Shown here in pieces: positions 27,760-37,570 of a DNA stretch of 64,000 bases (within the stretch, counting starts at the first letter, position 1; the number at the start of each line of letters is the position of its first letter). The translations under genes were made by a program, and so were the position numbers. The stretch spans positions 146,508-210,507 of the forward strand of contig JAHIXK010000014.1 of assembly GCA_018815245.1 (NCBI GenBank). Direction: 5' to 3'. This DNA comes from Gammaproteobacteria bacterium. Its GTDB lineage: Bacteria > Pseudomonadota > Gammaproteobacteria > Burkholderiales > Burkholderiaceae_B. Under the pieces are notes generated by a model, which ran no database searches, was not told the DNA's origin, and saw nothing but the letters and a program-made list of their open reading frames with translations.

Positions 27760-28914
27760 TCAAGGAAGTGAAAGCCGCCAAATATTCCAGGTGGTGGTGC
27801 CAAACTGGCGCGTGAAACTGCCCTTGTTGTAAGGCAGGCCATAACGCGCTGCCAAAGCCTGTACCCGGAGTGACATTTCCGCGTAGCGGTTTGCAGGAAT
27901 GTCCGGGAACAGGTGGTGTTCAATCTGGTGGCTCAGGTTGCCCGACAAAATATGGAACAATTTTCCGCCTGTTATGTTGCAGCTGCCCAGCAGTTGGCGC
28001 ACATACCAGGCGGCGCGGGTTTCGCCTTCCACTTCTTCTTTGGTGAAGTGGTGCACGCCCGCCGGAAAGTGGCCACAGAAAATAATCACATTCGACCAAA
28101 TATTGCGAATGCCATTGGCAATCAGGTTGGCTACAATGGTGAATCCAAAACCGGCCAGTGCAATATTCACCACATCAAACCCGAAAAACACAGTCACAGG
28201 TACAGTGACCGCCGCGCCCAACACAGGCCAGCACACATAGTCTTTCAGTAACTGGTGGCGCACTTTCCAGCCGATGCGTTTCAGCATGGGAATTATCTCT
28301 TTGAAACTTTTTTTGCCAGCCAGCAGCTTGTCGGCTTCCAGGTCGTGCAGGGCTACGCCCCACTGAAACATCATCATCAACACAAAATTGATCACCGGGT
28401 TGAACAGGTACTGGAAATGCCAGCGTTGGTCGTCCGTTACGCGCAGCACGCCGTAGCCAATGTCGGGGTCTTTGCCGTGCACATTGGTCCAGGTGTGGTG
28501 CACCACATTGTGGCTGTGTTTCCACTGGTCGGAAGGGCACACATTGTCCCATTCCCAGGTGTTGGATTGAATATTGGGGTCGCGCATCCAGTCGAACTGC
28601 GCATGCATGATGTTGTGCCCCAACTCCATGTTCTCAATGCTTTTTGAAACCCCCAGCATGCCAGCGCCCAGTAGCAGCACCGCCCAGAATTGTGGCCAAC
28701 CGGTAAAAGTCCAGTCGCTCATGGGCAAAAAGAAAAAGCTGAGAAATACCACAATGCGCCCAGCCAGCATTAGCGTTCGTTGCCACTTGATGACCGAGAG
28801 AATATACGCCCTGTCTTTGCTGCCCAGCGAGTCCGCGATTTCATTGCGTATGGTGTCCATTTCGCGACCGAATTCTTCAATGTCGCTGGCGCTCAAATGT
28901 GTTGGCATGCCCAT
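27760..28914 (-). CDS. membrane fatty acid desaturase
   Basis: A 384-residue integral membrane di-iron desaturase with the three histidine boxes: HNIMH near 120, HNVVHH near 155 and QIEHH near 335, plus hydrophobic pairs between. The QIEHH third box, with Gln in place of the first His, is the front-end or DesC-like type. It probably inserts a double bond in acyl lipids at the inner membrane using electrons from the reductase encoded just upstream (25-base gap). Confidence 0.9.
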   Translation of the reverse strand: MGMPTHLSASDIEEFGREMDTIRNEIADSLGSKDRAYILSVIKWQRTLMLAGRIVVFLSFFFLPMSDWTFTGWPQFWAVLLLGAGMLGVSKSIENMELGHNIMHAQFDWMRDPNIQSNTWEWDNVCPSDQWKHSHNVVHHTWTNVHGKDPDIGYGVLRVTDDQRWHFQYLFNPVINFVLMMMFQWGVALHDLEADKLLAGKKSFKEIIPMLKRIGWKVRHQLLKDYVCWPVLGAAVTVPVTVFFGFDVVNIALAGFGFTIVANLIANGIRNIWSNVIIFCGHFPAGVHHFTKEEVEGETRAAWYVRQLLGSCNITGGKLFHILSGNLSHQIEHHLFPDIPANRYAEMSLRVQALAARYGLPYNKGSFTRQFGTTTWNIWRLSLP

Positions 28915-28939
28915 GTCTGTCTCCTGCTTCCAGTGTTGC

Positions 28940-30085
28940 TTACACTTCGATTTCTGCGTCGCCTACGGCCGTGCACACGCAAATCTGAATCACTTGTCCT
29001 GTTTCATTGATCAGCGCATTGGTGCGCAAATCGCGCACACAGCCGCTGGCCAGTTTCACATCGCAACCATGGCAAATGCCCATTCTGCAACCATGTTCAG
29101 GGTTCAGGCCTGAATCTTCGGCTAAGCGCAGCAGGTTGGTTTCACCGTCTGAATTGGCACTCACATTGCTGTTCAGGAATTTCACCACGCCGGTTTTAAC
29201 CTCTGTAGGAACACCAGCAAGCTGCGCACGGAAACGTTCGGTGTGAACCTGCCTGCTTAAGCCCTCCGCTTCGTACAATTGCTCGATGGAATCCAGCATG
29301 GCTTGCGGGCCGCAGGCATACACATCGCGCTTGCGCCAGTCGGGGCAAAGTTGTTCCAGTTGTTCTTTGGAAAAGTGCGGGCGCTTGCCAGTCATTTCTT
29401 CCAGCTTTTGGCCGGGTTCACGGGTGTGCACCAAATGCAACTTGTACAGCTTTTGCTTTTCGGCTGTCAGTTTAAGTTCTCGCCCGAAAATGACATCGTA
29501 AGTGTGTGGCGCATAGTGTATGTGCATGGTGTTGGGCATGCGTTCTTGCAGCACCAGGCTGCGAAGCATGCTCATGATTGGCGTAATGCCGCTGCCTGCC
29601 GTAATAAAAAGCGGCAGCACAGGCTGTGCATCGGGCAGGTAAAAGTCGCCTTGCGGCACTCCGATGGGCACGTAATCGCCCACTTTTAATTTGCGCACCA
29701 GGTGGTGCGACATGCGGCCATTGTCGATGGCTTTCACGGTGATGGTGAAGCAACCGTCGTTGCGCTCGGGAGCAGAACTGATGGAGTAGGTGCGGGTGAA
29801 GTGTTGCCCGCCAATGGGCACGCCAATGCGCAAATGTTGGCCGGGGCGGTGGCTTCGCCAGTTCAACCCGGGGCGCAGCGTAATGGTGCGTGAATCGGAG
29901 GTTTCGTCCCACACCGCTTCAACTCGTGCCTGCAAAGCATGTGTGCTCCACAGTGGGTTGACCAGTTCAATGTAGTGGGAGGTTCGAAGTGGAAACGCAA
30001 AGGCATCAGATACTTTCGTCACGATGCCAGTCAAACGTTTAAACAATGAGTTGTTGAACTGCGTGGATCCTGCTTCGGACTGCAT
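28940..30085 (-). CDS. ferredoxin reductase with C-terminal 2Fe-2S domain
   Basis: A 381-residue protein with a FAD/NAD-binding ferredoxin-NADP reductase core (RTYSISSAPE flavin motif near 135, GSGITPIMSMLRSL near 178) and a plant-type 2Fe-2S cluster motif CRMGICHGC near 332 with a fourth Cys near 365. It is the electron donor for the adjacent desaturase; the same gene pair is seen with acyl-CoA desaturases in pseudomonads. Confidence 0.9.
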   Translation of the reverse strand: MQSEAGSTQFNNSLFKRLTGIVTKVSDAFAFPLRTSHYIELVNPLWSTHALQARVEAVWDETSDSRTITLRPGLNWRSHRPGQHLRIGVPIGGQHFTRTYSISSAPERNDGCFTITVKAIDNGRMSHHLVRKLKVGDYVPIGVPQGDFYLPDAQPVLPLFITAGSGITPIMSMLRSLVLQERMPNTMHIHYAPHTYDVIFGRELKLTAEKQKLYKLHLVHTREPGQKLEEMTGKRPHFSKEQLEQLCPDWRKRDVYACGPQAMLDSIEQLYEAEGLSRQVHTERFRAQLAGVPTEVKTGVVKFLNSNVSANSDGETNLLRLAEDSGLNPEHGCRMGICHGCDVKLASGCVRDLRTNALINETGQVIQICVCTAVGDAEIEV

Positions 30086-30152
30086 TCTGTCTCCCTCATT
30101 TTAGTTATTGCAATGAGTGTGCACGCAAACATTGAGCAAGTCATTCTGCACT

Positions 30153-30188
30153 GCACCAGTGGTCAGTGTTCTACTGACCACCGGGTGC
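30153..30188 (-). terminator. strong hairpin after the HMG-CoA reductase gene
   Basis: Stem GTGGTCAGT/ACTGACCAC (30159-30167 with 30173-30181), 5-base loop, extended by outer GCACC/GGTGC. No U-run, so termination would be partial; it separates the HMG-CoA reductase gene from the desaturase pair downstream. Confidence 0.5.
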
Positions 30189-30198
30189 GAAGGCAGGC

Positions 30199-31383
30199 TT
30201 AGCGGTTTCTGCCGTACGCGTCGTGGGAAGAAACCCATTCATCAGCAAGAATGGCTGAAAGCAGGGACAAATCACCAGCCAGCACCGTGGCCCCGACAAT
30301 TTCAGCCAGTTTGCGCGCCTTGCCGGTCCCATCACAGCCCAGCATTTTCAGGCATTCTGCCTGGGTGGCCAAGCCAGTGCCGCCACCCTTCGTGGCACAA
30401 ATAACGGATGGCAATGTGACAGAAAAGTACAAATCCCCATCGGCTGTAATGTCCATGAACACCATGCCGGTGTGGCTTTCAACCACGTTGGCTTCGTCTT
30501 GCCCGGTGGCAATAAACAAGGCGGCAATGCCGTTGGCCGAGTGGGGGCCGCTGTAGGCGCTGCCTGCCAGTTGCGCACCAATGGCGCTGCGCTGGCGTTG
30601 CTTGAAAATTGTTTCTGGTGTGGTGCGCGCAAGGCGTTGCAACACTTCACGTTTGATGGTGGCTTCAGCTATAACCCGTTTGCCCCGGCTGTGCAGCAGG
30701 TTCATGTGGGAATGTTTTTTGTCGGTTTCAATCGCACCACTTAGTGCAAAATAGCTGATTGCTTCCGGACTGTTTTTCAAAATCCACTGGCAGGCGGCAT
30801 GGGTGGCTTTGCCGCACATGTTTTGCCCGGCCGCATCACCCGTGGTGTAGTTAAAGCGCGTGTACACCATGCGCGCCACTTGCCAGGTTTGAATGTGTTG
30901 CAACTTGCCAAAGCCCGTGGTTTTTTCAGCCTCGGCCTTGATGGTGTTCAGGTTTTCATCCAGCCAGTTTAAAAACCGTTTGGCTGCGCGTGCATCCTCG
31001 AATTCAAACAACGGGGCACGCTGCATGAATTCCTCGGTCACAGTCACTTTCACGCCACCCGATTCACTGACCATGCGCATGCCACGGCTGTAACTGGCGA
31101 CCAGCGTGCCTTCTGTGGTGGCCATTGGCACATAGAACCAGCCTTGCGCATGTTCGCCATTGATCAACACCGGCCCGGCCACGCCCACCGGCATTTGCAC
31201 CACGCCAATAAAATTCTCGGTGTTGCTTGTCAAACTGTCAGGGGGTAGGGAATAGGTGCCGGTGTGCTGAAGGCTGGCACCGGTTTGTTGGGTTAAAAAC
31301 TCGCGGCGCGCTTTGGCGGCTTCTTCGGAATAGTTGTCGTCAAAGCGTGGAATGGGGATGCGGGTCATGGCGGTCACTTGCAT
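30199..31383 (-). CDS. hydroxymethylglutaryl-CoA reductase family protein
   Basis: A 394-residue protein (an ATG 15 bases further in is also possible). It carries the HMG-CoA reductase motifs: MPVGVAGPVLING, then TTEGTLVAS with the catalytic Glu; DAAGQNM; ETDKK with the catalytic Lys; GQDEANVVES with the catalytic Asp; and a C-terminal SSHDAYGRN with the His. The ENFIGVVQMPVG start is class I-like. The enzyme interconverts HMG-CoA and mevalonate. Betaproteobacteria normally make isoprenoids by the MEP route, so a biosynthetic mevalonate role is not expected. No other mevalonate gene is near. Confidence 0.88.
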   Translation of the reverse strand: MQVTAMTRIPIPRFDDNYSEEAAKARREFLTQQTGASLQHTGTYSLPPDSLTSNTENFIGVVQMPVGVAGPVLINGEHAQGWFYVPMATTEGTLVASYSRGMRMVSESGGVKVTVTEEFMQRAPLFEFEDARAAKRFLNWLDENLNTIKAEAEKTTGFGKLQHIQTWQVARMVYTRFNYTTGDAAGQNMCGKATHAACQWILKNSPEAISYFALSGAIETDKKHSHMNLLHSRGKRVIAEATIKREVLQRLARTTPETIFKQRQRSAIGAQLAGSAYSGPHSANGIAALFIATGQDEANVVESHTGMVFMDITADGDLYFSVTLPSVICATKGGGTGLATQAECLKMLGCDGTGKARKLAEIVGATVLAGDLSLLSAILADEWVSSHDAYGRNR

Positions 31384-31484
31384 TTGAATCTCAAAGAGTA
31401 GCAAGTTTCTGCAGCGCAGGGGCGCTTAATCTGATTCCCGACATTGCTGTTTGATCATTCGTTTGATACATTCCAGTGAATCAA

Positions 31485-31496
31485 TCAATCGATTGA
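31485..31496. promoter_or_regulatory. palindrome upstream of the RND operon
   Basis: Perfect 12-bp palindrome TCAATCGATTGA in the divergent HMG-CoA reductase/RND region, 19 bases before the adaptor start; possible operator. Confidence 0.3.
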
Positions 31497-31514
31497 ATTA
31501 ATCCGGAAACCCTT

Positions 31515-32657
31515 ATGCTGAACAACAAGCAGCAGTCTGCCCGCCCAAAGCTGGTTCAGGCCGCCTCGCTCACCTTGACCCAATACGCAACAACGCTGGC
31601 CACCCTGTTTTTTCTAAGCGCCTGTTCACCCGCCCCTGAAGGCGTTACTGCTGCTGAAACGGCTGCACCGGGCACGGCAAGCTTGTCGGTTGAACTGGTT
31701 GCAGTTGAGCAAAAAACCATGCCGGTGAAACTGGCTGTGAATGGCAGTTTGGCGGCGTGGCAGGAAGCCATTATCGGTTCTCAGCTAAGTGGTGTTCGCA
31801 TTGACTCCCTTCGGGTTGAAGTGGGTGACACCGTGAAAAAAGGGCAAACTTTGGCGGTGTTTGATCAGGAAACGGTCAAAGCCGACCTGGCACAAGCCCG
31901 CGCCGGTGTGGCTGAAGCGCAGGCGCTGTACGACCAGGCCAATTTGAATGCGGACATGATTCGCAACATCACCGATCAAGGCGCAGTCAGCGCGCAAGAG
32001 CGCAATCAAACTATTGCTGCAGAAAAATCAGCCCAGGCGCGTTTGATGTCCGCCAAAGCCCTGCAAACGCAACAGGAAATTCGCCTGCGAAACACCACCG
32101 TGACCGCGCTGGATGACGGCGTGATCAGTTCACGCAGCGCCACCTTGGGTGCTGTGCCCAACCCGGGGCAGGAACTGTTCAGGCTGGTTCGCCAACAGCG
32201 CCTGGAATGGCAGGCTGAAGTAACCGATTCTGAACTTGGCCGCATCAAGGAAGGCATGTTGGTGACCGTGTTCAATGGCAGCCAGGCCTTCAAAGGCAAC
32301 GTGCGCACCATTAGCCCGCTGATCAACGCACAGTCCCGAAGCGGCATGGTGTACGTGGACGTGGCGAACGCTTACGCCAAGGGGCTGAAACCCGGCATGT
32401 ATTTGCGTGGCGAATTTGATCTGGGCGAACAGGTGGCCACGGTGATTCCACAAACTTCCGTGATCGAACGCGACGGCTTCACCTACGCGTTCACGCTGGA
32501 TGAAAAAACCAGTCAGGTTCAACGCATCAAGTTGCAGGTCAACAAAGCACAAGGCGATTACATCGAGGTGCTGGATGGATTGAAGCCAGGCCAGAAGGTG
32601 GTGAAAAGCGGCGTGGCCTTTCTGGCCCATGGCGACTTTGTGAAGGTGGTTCAGTGA
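31515..32657 (+). CDS. RND efflux periplasmic adaptor (MFP)
   Basis: A 380-residue membrane fusion protein. An N-terminal hydrophobic segment ends in a possible lipobox (FFLSACSPAP, Cys near 36). A barrel-sandwich region (GSLAAWQEAIIGSQLSGV, then VGDTVKKGQTLAVFD), a helical hairpin from about 120 to 190, and C-terminal beta-barrel and membrane-proximal domains (LKPGQKVVKSGVAFL) follow. It couples the inner-membrane pump to an outer-membrane channel. Its stop overlaps the GTG start of the pump. Confidence 0.9.
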   Translation: MLNNKQQSARPKLVQAASLTLTQYATTLATLFFLSACSPAPEGVTAAETAAPGTASLSVELVAVEQKTMPVKLAVNGSLAAWQEAIIGSQLSGVRIDSLRVEVGDTVKKGQTLAVFDQETVKADLAQARAGVAEAQALYDQANLNADMIRNITDQGAVSAQERNQTIAAEKSAQARLMSAKALQTQQEIRLRNTTVTALDDGVISSRSATLGAVPNPGQELFRLVRQQRLEWQAEVTDSELGRIKEGMLVTVFNGSQAFKGNVRTISPLINAQSRSGMVYVDVANAYAKGLKPGMYLRGEFDLGEQVATVIPQTSVIERDGFTYAFTLDEKTSQVQRIKLQVNKAQGDYIEVLDGLKPGQKVVKSGVAFLAHGDFVKVVQ

Positions 32658-35600
32658 ACGTTTCCACCTGGTCTATCCAGAATCCCATTCCTTCGGTCAT
32701 GTTGTTTTTCCTGTTGACCGTGGCGGGGCTGTACAGCTTTTCCACCATGAAAATCCAGCAGTTCCCCGACATCGAATTGCCCACCGTGCTGGTCACCGCC
32801 AGCCTGCCTGGTGCGTCACCTTCCCAGCTTGAAAATGATGTGGCGCGGAAAATTGAAAATTCGCTGGCCACGCTGCAGCAGCTCAAACACATTTACACCA
32901 AGATTCAGGACGGTGTGGTCAGCATCACTGTTGAATTCAATCTGGAAAAAGACACACAGGAAGCCGTGGACGATGTCCGTTCGGCCGTGTCGCGCATACG
33001 GGCAGACCTGCCCACTGACCTGCGCGACCCAGTGATCAACAAAGTCGAGCTGAGTGGTTCGCCCGTGTTGGCCTACACCATTGCGTCCACCGCATTTGAT
33101 GAAGAGGGGCTGTCCTGGTACGTCGACGACACCATCACCAAGACCCTGTTAAGCGTAAAGGGTGTGGGCGCAGTAAGCCGTGTGGGGGGCGTAAACCGCC
33201 AGGTAATGGTTGAACTGGATCCCTTGAAAATGCAGGCCTTGGGGGTCAGTGCGCTGGATGTATCGCGCCAGTTGCGCAACACGCAATTGGAAACTGCGGG
33301 TGGTCGTGCTGATTTGGGTGTGGGTGAACAGCCCTTGCGCACCATTGCCACGGTACAAAATGTCAATGAGTTGAAGTCTATTTCCATCGCACTCAGCAAT
33401 GGTCGACGTGTGCAGTTGCCGGAAATTTCAACCATTTCCGACACAGTGGCGGATCGCCGTTCACAGGCACTGCTCAATGGCCAAGAAGTGGTGGGCTTCG
33501 AGGTTACACGCAGCAAAGGTGCCAGCGAAGTGGAGGTGGGCGAGGGTGTTTCCAACGCACTTGCTGAACTGCAAAAGCAGCGCCCCGACCTGACCATTGT
33601 GGAGGCATTCAATTTTGTCGAGCCAGTGAAGGAAGACTTCGATGTGTCGATGAAAATGTTGTACGAGGGTGCGTTTCTAGCCGTGGTGGTGGTGTGGTTT
33701 TTTCTGCGCGACTGGCGGGCCACTTTTGTGTCTGCTGTGGCACTGCCTTTGTCAATCATTCCAGCTTTCGCAGGCATGTATTACCTGGGCTTTAGCTTGA
33801 ACGTGGTGTCGCTGTTGGCCATGTCGCTGGTGGTGGGTATTTTGGTGGACGACGCCATTGTTGAAGTGGAAAACATTGTTCGCCACCAACGCATGGGCAA
33901 AAGCGCACTGAACGCTGCACGCGAAGCCGCCGACGAAATTGGCCTGGCCGTGATTGCCACCACCTTCACCTTGATTGCGGTGTTTTTACCCACCGCGTTC
34001 ATGAGCGGCATTGCCGGAAAATTCTTCAAGCAGTTTGGCTGGACAGCGGCTTTGGCCGTATTTGCATCACTGGTGGTGGCGCGCATGCTCACCCCCATGA
34101 TGGCCGCGTACATGCTGAAATCCAAAGGTGATGAACACGAGAAAAACGAACCCGGCAAAATGATGTTGCGCTACCTGCAATGGGTGCGCTGGGCCTTGGC
34201 ACATCGCTTGTTGACCTGCGTGGCCGCCGGTGTTTTCTTCGCAGGCTCGATCGCCCTGATTCCCTTGCTGCCCACCGGTTTTATTCCCCCCGACGATTTG
34301 TCGCAAACCCAGGTGTACATCGAATTGCAACCGGGAAGCACTTTCGAGCAAACGCGAAAAGCTGCAGAACGTGCGCGTGAACTGATCAACAAGGTGCAGC
34401 ACGTGCGCAGTGTGTACACCACCATAGGTGGCGGCGCCGCTGGTTCCGACCCCTTTGTAATGCGGGGAGAGGGCGAAGTGCGAAAAGCCACGTTGACCGT
34501 GTTGCTCGATCCGATGCGCGAACGCACCGTGCGCAAACAGGTGACCGAAACCGAAATGCGGGAAGCACTGAGCAACTTGCCCGGTGTGCGTTACAAAGTG
34601 GGCTTGGGTGGTTCCGGTGAAAAGTATGTGCTGGTGCTGTCGGGCGAAGACGGTGATGCCTTGTCCAAATCAGCCGCGCTTGTGGAGCGCGACCTGCGCA
34701 CCATTCCTGGTTTGGGGTCGATCGCATCCAGTGCGGCCCTGGTGCGTCCAGAAGTCTGGATCAAACCCGATTTTGCGAAAGCCGCCGATTTGGGTGTAAG
34801 CACCGCGGCCATGGGTGAAACACTGCGCGTGGCCACCGTGGGTGATTACGATGCCGCCTTGCCCAAGCTGAACCTGCCGCAGCGGCAAGTGCCCATCGTG
34901 GTTCGTCTGGACGACGAAGCGCGCAAAGACCTTTCCGTGCTTGAACGTTTGGCAGTGCCTTCCACCAAACCCGGTGTGCCCAGCGTGCCGTTGAACCAGG
35001 TGGCCACCTTGGGTATCAATGCAGGCCCTTCGGTGATCGACCGTTACGACCGTGCCCGCAACGTGAACTTTGAAATTGAACTGCAGGGCCAGCCTTTGGG
35101 CGAAGTGACCGCAGCGGTACAGGAATTGCCCAGCATCAAAAACCTGCCGCCGGGTGTGGCACAGCGCAACATTGGCGATGCCGAGGTAATGGAAGAACTG
35201 TTTGCCAGCTTTGGACTGGCCATGCTGACAGGCGTGTTGTGCATCTTCGTGGTGCTGGTGTTGCTGTTCAAGGATTTCCTGCAGCCCGTGACCATTCTTG
35301 CGGCTTTGCCGCTCAGTTTGGGCGGCGCGTTTGTCGGGTTGCTGCTGGCTGGAAAAAGTTTTTCCATGCCCTCCCTGATTGGCTTGATCATGTTGATGGG
35401 CATTGCCACCAAAAATTCAATTTTGTTGGTGGAATACGCCATCATGGCCCGCAATGAAAAGGGCATGAACCGGCTGGACGCGGTGCTGGACGCCTGCCAC
35501 AAGCGTGCACGCCCCATCATCATGACCACCATTGCCATGGCCGCCGGCATGTTGCCCATAGCAATCGGCACGGGCGATGCCGACACCAGTTTCAGAAGCC

Positions 35601-35740
35601 CCATGGCGATTGCGGTAATTGGCGGGTTGATGACATCGACTTTCCTCAGTCTTTTGGTGATCCCTGTGGTGTACACCTTGATGGACGACTTTGAACATGG
35701 CATGAAGGGTTTGTATACAAAGGCCAGGCGGGTGATGTAA
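32654..35740 (+). CDS. RND efflux pump, inner-membrane subunit (HAE1-like)
   Basis: A 1028-residue AcrB/HAE1-type proton antiporter with twelve membrane segments: N-terminal helix (PIPSVMLFFLLTVAGLYSF), two periplasmic loops, and the central GILVDDAIVEVEN motif near 398 carrying the proton-relay Asp pair. A later ATKNSILLVEYA is also present near 918. It exports amphiphiles or drugs; no outer-membrane factor gene is adjacent. GTG start is inferred from the 4-base overlap with the adaptor. Confidence 0.92.
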   Translation: MNVSTWSIQNPIPSVMLFFLLTVAGLYSFSTMKIQQFPDIELPTVLVTASLPGASPSQLENDVARKIENSLATLQQLKHIYTKIQDGVVSITVEFNLEKDTQEAVDDVRSAVSRIRADLPTDLRDPVINKVELSGSPVLAYTIASTAFDEEGLSWYVDDTITKTLLSVKGVGAVSRVGGVNRQVMVELDPLKMQALGVSALDVSRQLRNTQLETAGGRADLGVGEQPLRTIATVQNVNELKSISIALSNGRRVQLPEISTISDTVADRRSQALLNGQEVVGFEVTRSKGASEVEVGEGVSNALAELQKQRPDLTIVEAFNFVEPVKEDFDVSMKMLYEGAFLAVVVVWFFLRDWRATFVSAVALPLSIIPAFAGMYYLGFSLNVVSLLAMSLVVGILVDDAIVEVENIVRHQRMGKSALNAAREAADEIGLAVIATTFTLIAVFLPTAFMSGIAGKFFKQFGWTAALAVFASLVVARMLTPMMAAYMLKSKGDEHEKNEPGKMMLRYLQWVRWALAHRLLTCVAAGVFFAGSIALIPLLPTGFIPPDDLSQTQVYIELQPGSTFEQTRKAAERARELINKVQHVRSVYTTIGGGAAGSDPFVMRGEGEVRKATLTVLLDPMRERTVRKQVTETEMREALSNLPGVRYKVGLGGSGEKYVLVLSGEDGDALSKSAALVERDLRTIPGLGSIASSAALVRPEVWIKPDFAKAADLGVSTAAMGETLRVATVGDYDAALPKLNLPQRQVPIVVRLDDEARKDLSVLERLAVPSTKPGVPSVPLNQVATLGINAGPSVIDRYDRARNVNFEIELQGQPLGEVTAAVQELPSIKNLPPGVAQRNIGDAEVMEELFASFGLAMLTGVLCIFVVLVLLFKDFLQPVTILAALPLSLGGAFVGLLLAGKSFSMPSLIGLIMLMGIATKNSILLVEYAIMARNEKGMNRLDAVLDACHKRARPIIMTTIAMAAGMLPIAIGTGDADTSFRSPMAIAVIGGLMTSTFLSLLVIPVVYTLMDDFEHGMKGLYTKARRVM

Positions 35741-35844
35741 GCCATCCATCCGCAAAATTCTGCTGTGGAAATTACCTAGCCTTTTTGTACATCCATGCAA
35801 GCACCTCCCGAAGTATCACTGCAAATACCTCAGGAGACATTGTT

Positions 35845-37143
35845 TTGAAAAACTCATCAGTAAACAGATTGTCATGGCTTGTTTTGTTGATTGCGGCTGC
35901 GGCATGCAGTTCTGAATCAGATCAAGTGGCCAATGGCGGCACAGGCAGCAACACACAGCCATCGGGTTTGTCGTGCAACAGCAATGGCAACGCGGTCGAC
36001 GGGGCAAGATGGATTTCGGCATGGGGCGTTACCCACGTCACAGGCACCGCGCCGGTGGACACCACCGTGCGAAATATTGCCCGCGTTACAGCCAGCGGCA
36101 ACGCCATTCGCATTCGTTTCCTGAACTTGAGTGATCAACCCATGGACATTGGCGCAGCCGCTGTGGGCATTCGTGAAGGTGCCACGGGTGCCAACCTGAA
36201 ACTGAACACCAGCAAGGCGATTACCTTCAATTGTGGGCAAACCAGTGCAACCATTCCGCCGCAAACCGAATCGTTCTACAGCGACCCCATCATGTTCAAG
36301 GTCGACAATCAGGACGACCTGGCCATCAGCCTGCATGTGAAGGGTGCCAACAACCCCGGTGAATTCGGCGCCACGTGGATCGAATCTTACAAACTGCCCA
36401 ACGGGTCGGGCAATCAGACCCTTGAAGATTCTGGCGCAGGTTATGGCCTGATCGATGAAAGCCGTGCTTCAACCATTCCAGGCACACCGATTGTGTGCAA
36501 CGGCTGCACGGTGTACGCACTGCGCGACATTGAAGTGCTGACCAAAGACGCCAAAGGTGCCATGGTGTTTTTGGGAAGTTCCAGTTTTCATGGATACAAC
36601 ACCAGCCAGAATGGCTTCAAGCGCATCAGCGATTTGCTGTCGGTTCGCATGCTCAATGAAATTACGCGCGGTCAACGCGACACCATTGTCAACCGCGGCA
36701 TTGGTGGCGATACCTTGCAAAATGCCAGCGCAACACGCCTGGAGCGCGATGTGTTTGACACCAAGGGTGTTTCTTCAGTGGTGGTCTGGGTGACCAACGA
36801 TTTGTCCAGCCGCACGGCCGACGAAGTGATTGCCAATTATCAGGACGTGATTGCCAAGGCGCATGCCAAGGGCATCAACGTGTATTGCCCCACCTGGATA
36901 CCTGGTGCGCAATCCTCGCAGGCCAATTTGAATGGCGAACGTGCCAAGTTGAACGACTGGATTTTAAACAGTGGTGAATGCGACGGCGTGGCCGATTACA
37001 ACGGCGAAGTGGAAGCGCCGGGTGGATTGACCTTCCTGCCCCAATACAACAGCGGTGATTCAATCCATTCCAACGACGCGGGTCACGAACTGTGGGCAGG
37101 CGTGACACCGCTGAATGCATGGGTCAGCAAAGGCAAGCCTTGA
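35845..37143 (+). CDS. SGNH/GDSL-family hydrolase, lipoprotein
   Basis: A 432-residue protein. A TTG start at 35845 is chosen because AGGAGA lies 8 bases before it and it gives a perfect lipoprotein signal (IAAAACSSES). Residues about 30-215 are a beta-rich domain; residues about 225-430 are an SGNH esterase domain with block I modified to LGSSSFHG (Ser nucleophile), block III-like NRGIGGDT, and the C-terminal His in SIHSNDAGHE. Probably a surface-anchored esterase acting on acetylated or acylated polymers. Not part of the RND operon by spacing (104 bases). Confidence 0.8.
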   Translation: MKNSSVNRLSWLVLLIAAAACSSESDQVANGGTGSNTQPSGLSCNSNGNAVDGARWISAWGVTHVTGTAPVDTTVRNIARVTASGNAIRIRFLNLSDQPMDIGAAAVGIREGATGANLKLNTSKAITFNCGQTSATIPPQTESFYSDPIMFKVDNQDDLAISLHVKGANNPGEFGATWIESYKLPNGSGNQTLEDSGAGYGLIDESRASTIPGTPIVCNGCTVYALRDIEVLTKDAKGAMVFLGSSSFHGYNTSQNGFKRISDLLSVRMLNEITRGQRDTIVNRGIGGDTLQNASATRLERDVFDTKGVSSVVVWVTNDLSSRTADEVIANYQDVIAKAHAKGINVYCPTWIPGAQSSQANLNGERAKLNDWILNSGECDGVADYNGEVEAPGGLTFLPQYNSGDSIHSNDAGHELWAGVTPLNAWVSKGKP

Positions 37144-37144
37144 T

Positions 37145-37456
37145 TCAGGCAATGTAGCTGCAGCAATAATCCACAGGTGTTTTTACCTTCAACTGGAATT
37201 TTGCGTTCGCAGCTACTTCAAACGACTGGCCACCGGTGATTGTTTTCCAGCTTTCACCGGGCAGGCACACATCCATTTCACCCGCCAGAATTTCCATGAT
37301 TTCTTTTTCTGCCGTACCAAATTCATAATCACCGGGCAGCATCAGGCCCAGGGTTTTGCGGGTACCGTCGGCAAACAGCACGGTGCGGCTGCTGACCTTG
37401 CCATCGAAGTAAATATTGGCGGCTTTCACCACAGAAACATTGTCGAACTGAGCCAT
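37145..37456 (-). CDS. ppnP: pyrimidine/purine nucleoside phosphorylase
   Basis: A 103-residue single-domain cupin (E. coli PpnP/YaiE is 94). Conserved motifs: [27 protein letters not shown] and [13 protein letters not shown]. It phosphorolyses several nucleosides in the cytoplasm. The ATG at 37456 (MAQFDNV) has a GAGGAATTT ribosome site; an upstream in-frame extension lacks homology. Confidence 0.93.
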   Translation of the reverse strand: MAQFDNVSVVKAANIYFDGKVSSRTVLFADGTRKTLGLMLPGDYEFGTAEKEIMEILAGEMDVCLPGESWKTITGGQSFEVAANAKFQLKVKTPVDYCCSYIA

Positions 37457-37570
37457 TTGAAATTCCTCTTGAGAAACCGAAAAAATTTGAATGCTGAATC
37501 TTAGAGTACCGCCGCAATCTTTACAAATCCAATTCATTTATATTGATCGTTTAACCCAAACACTTGGCCC

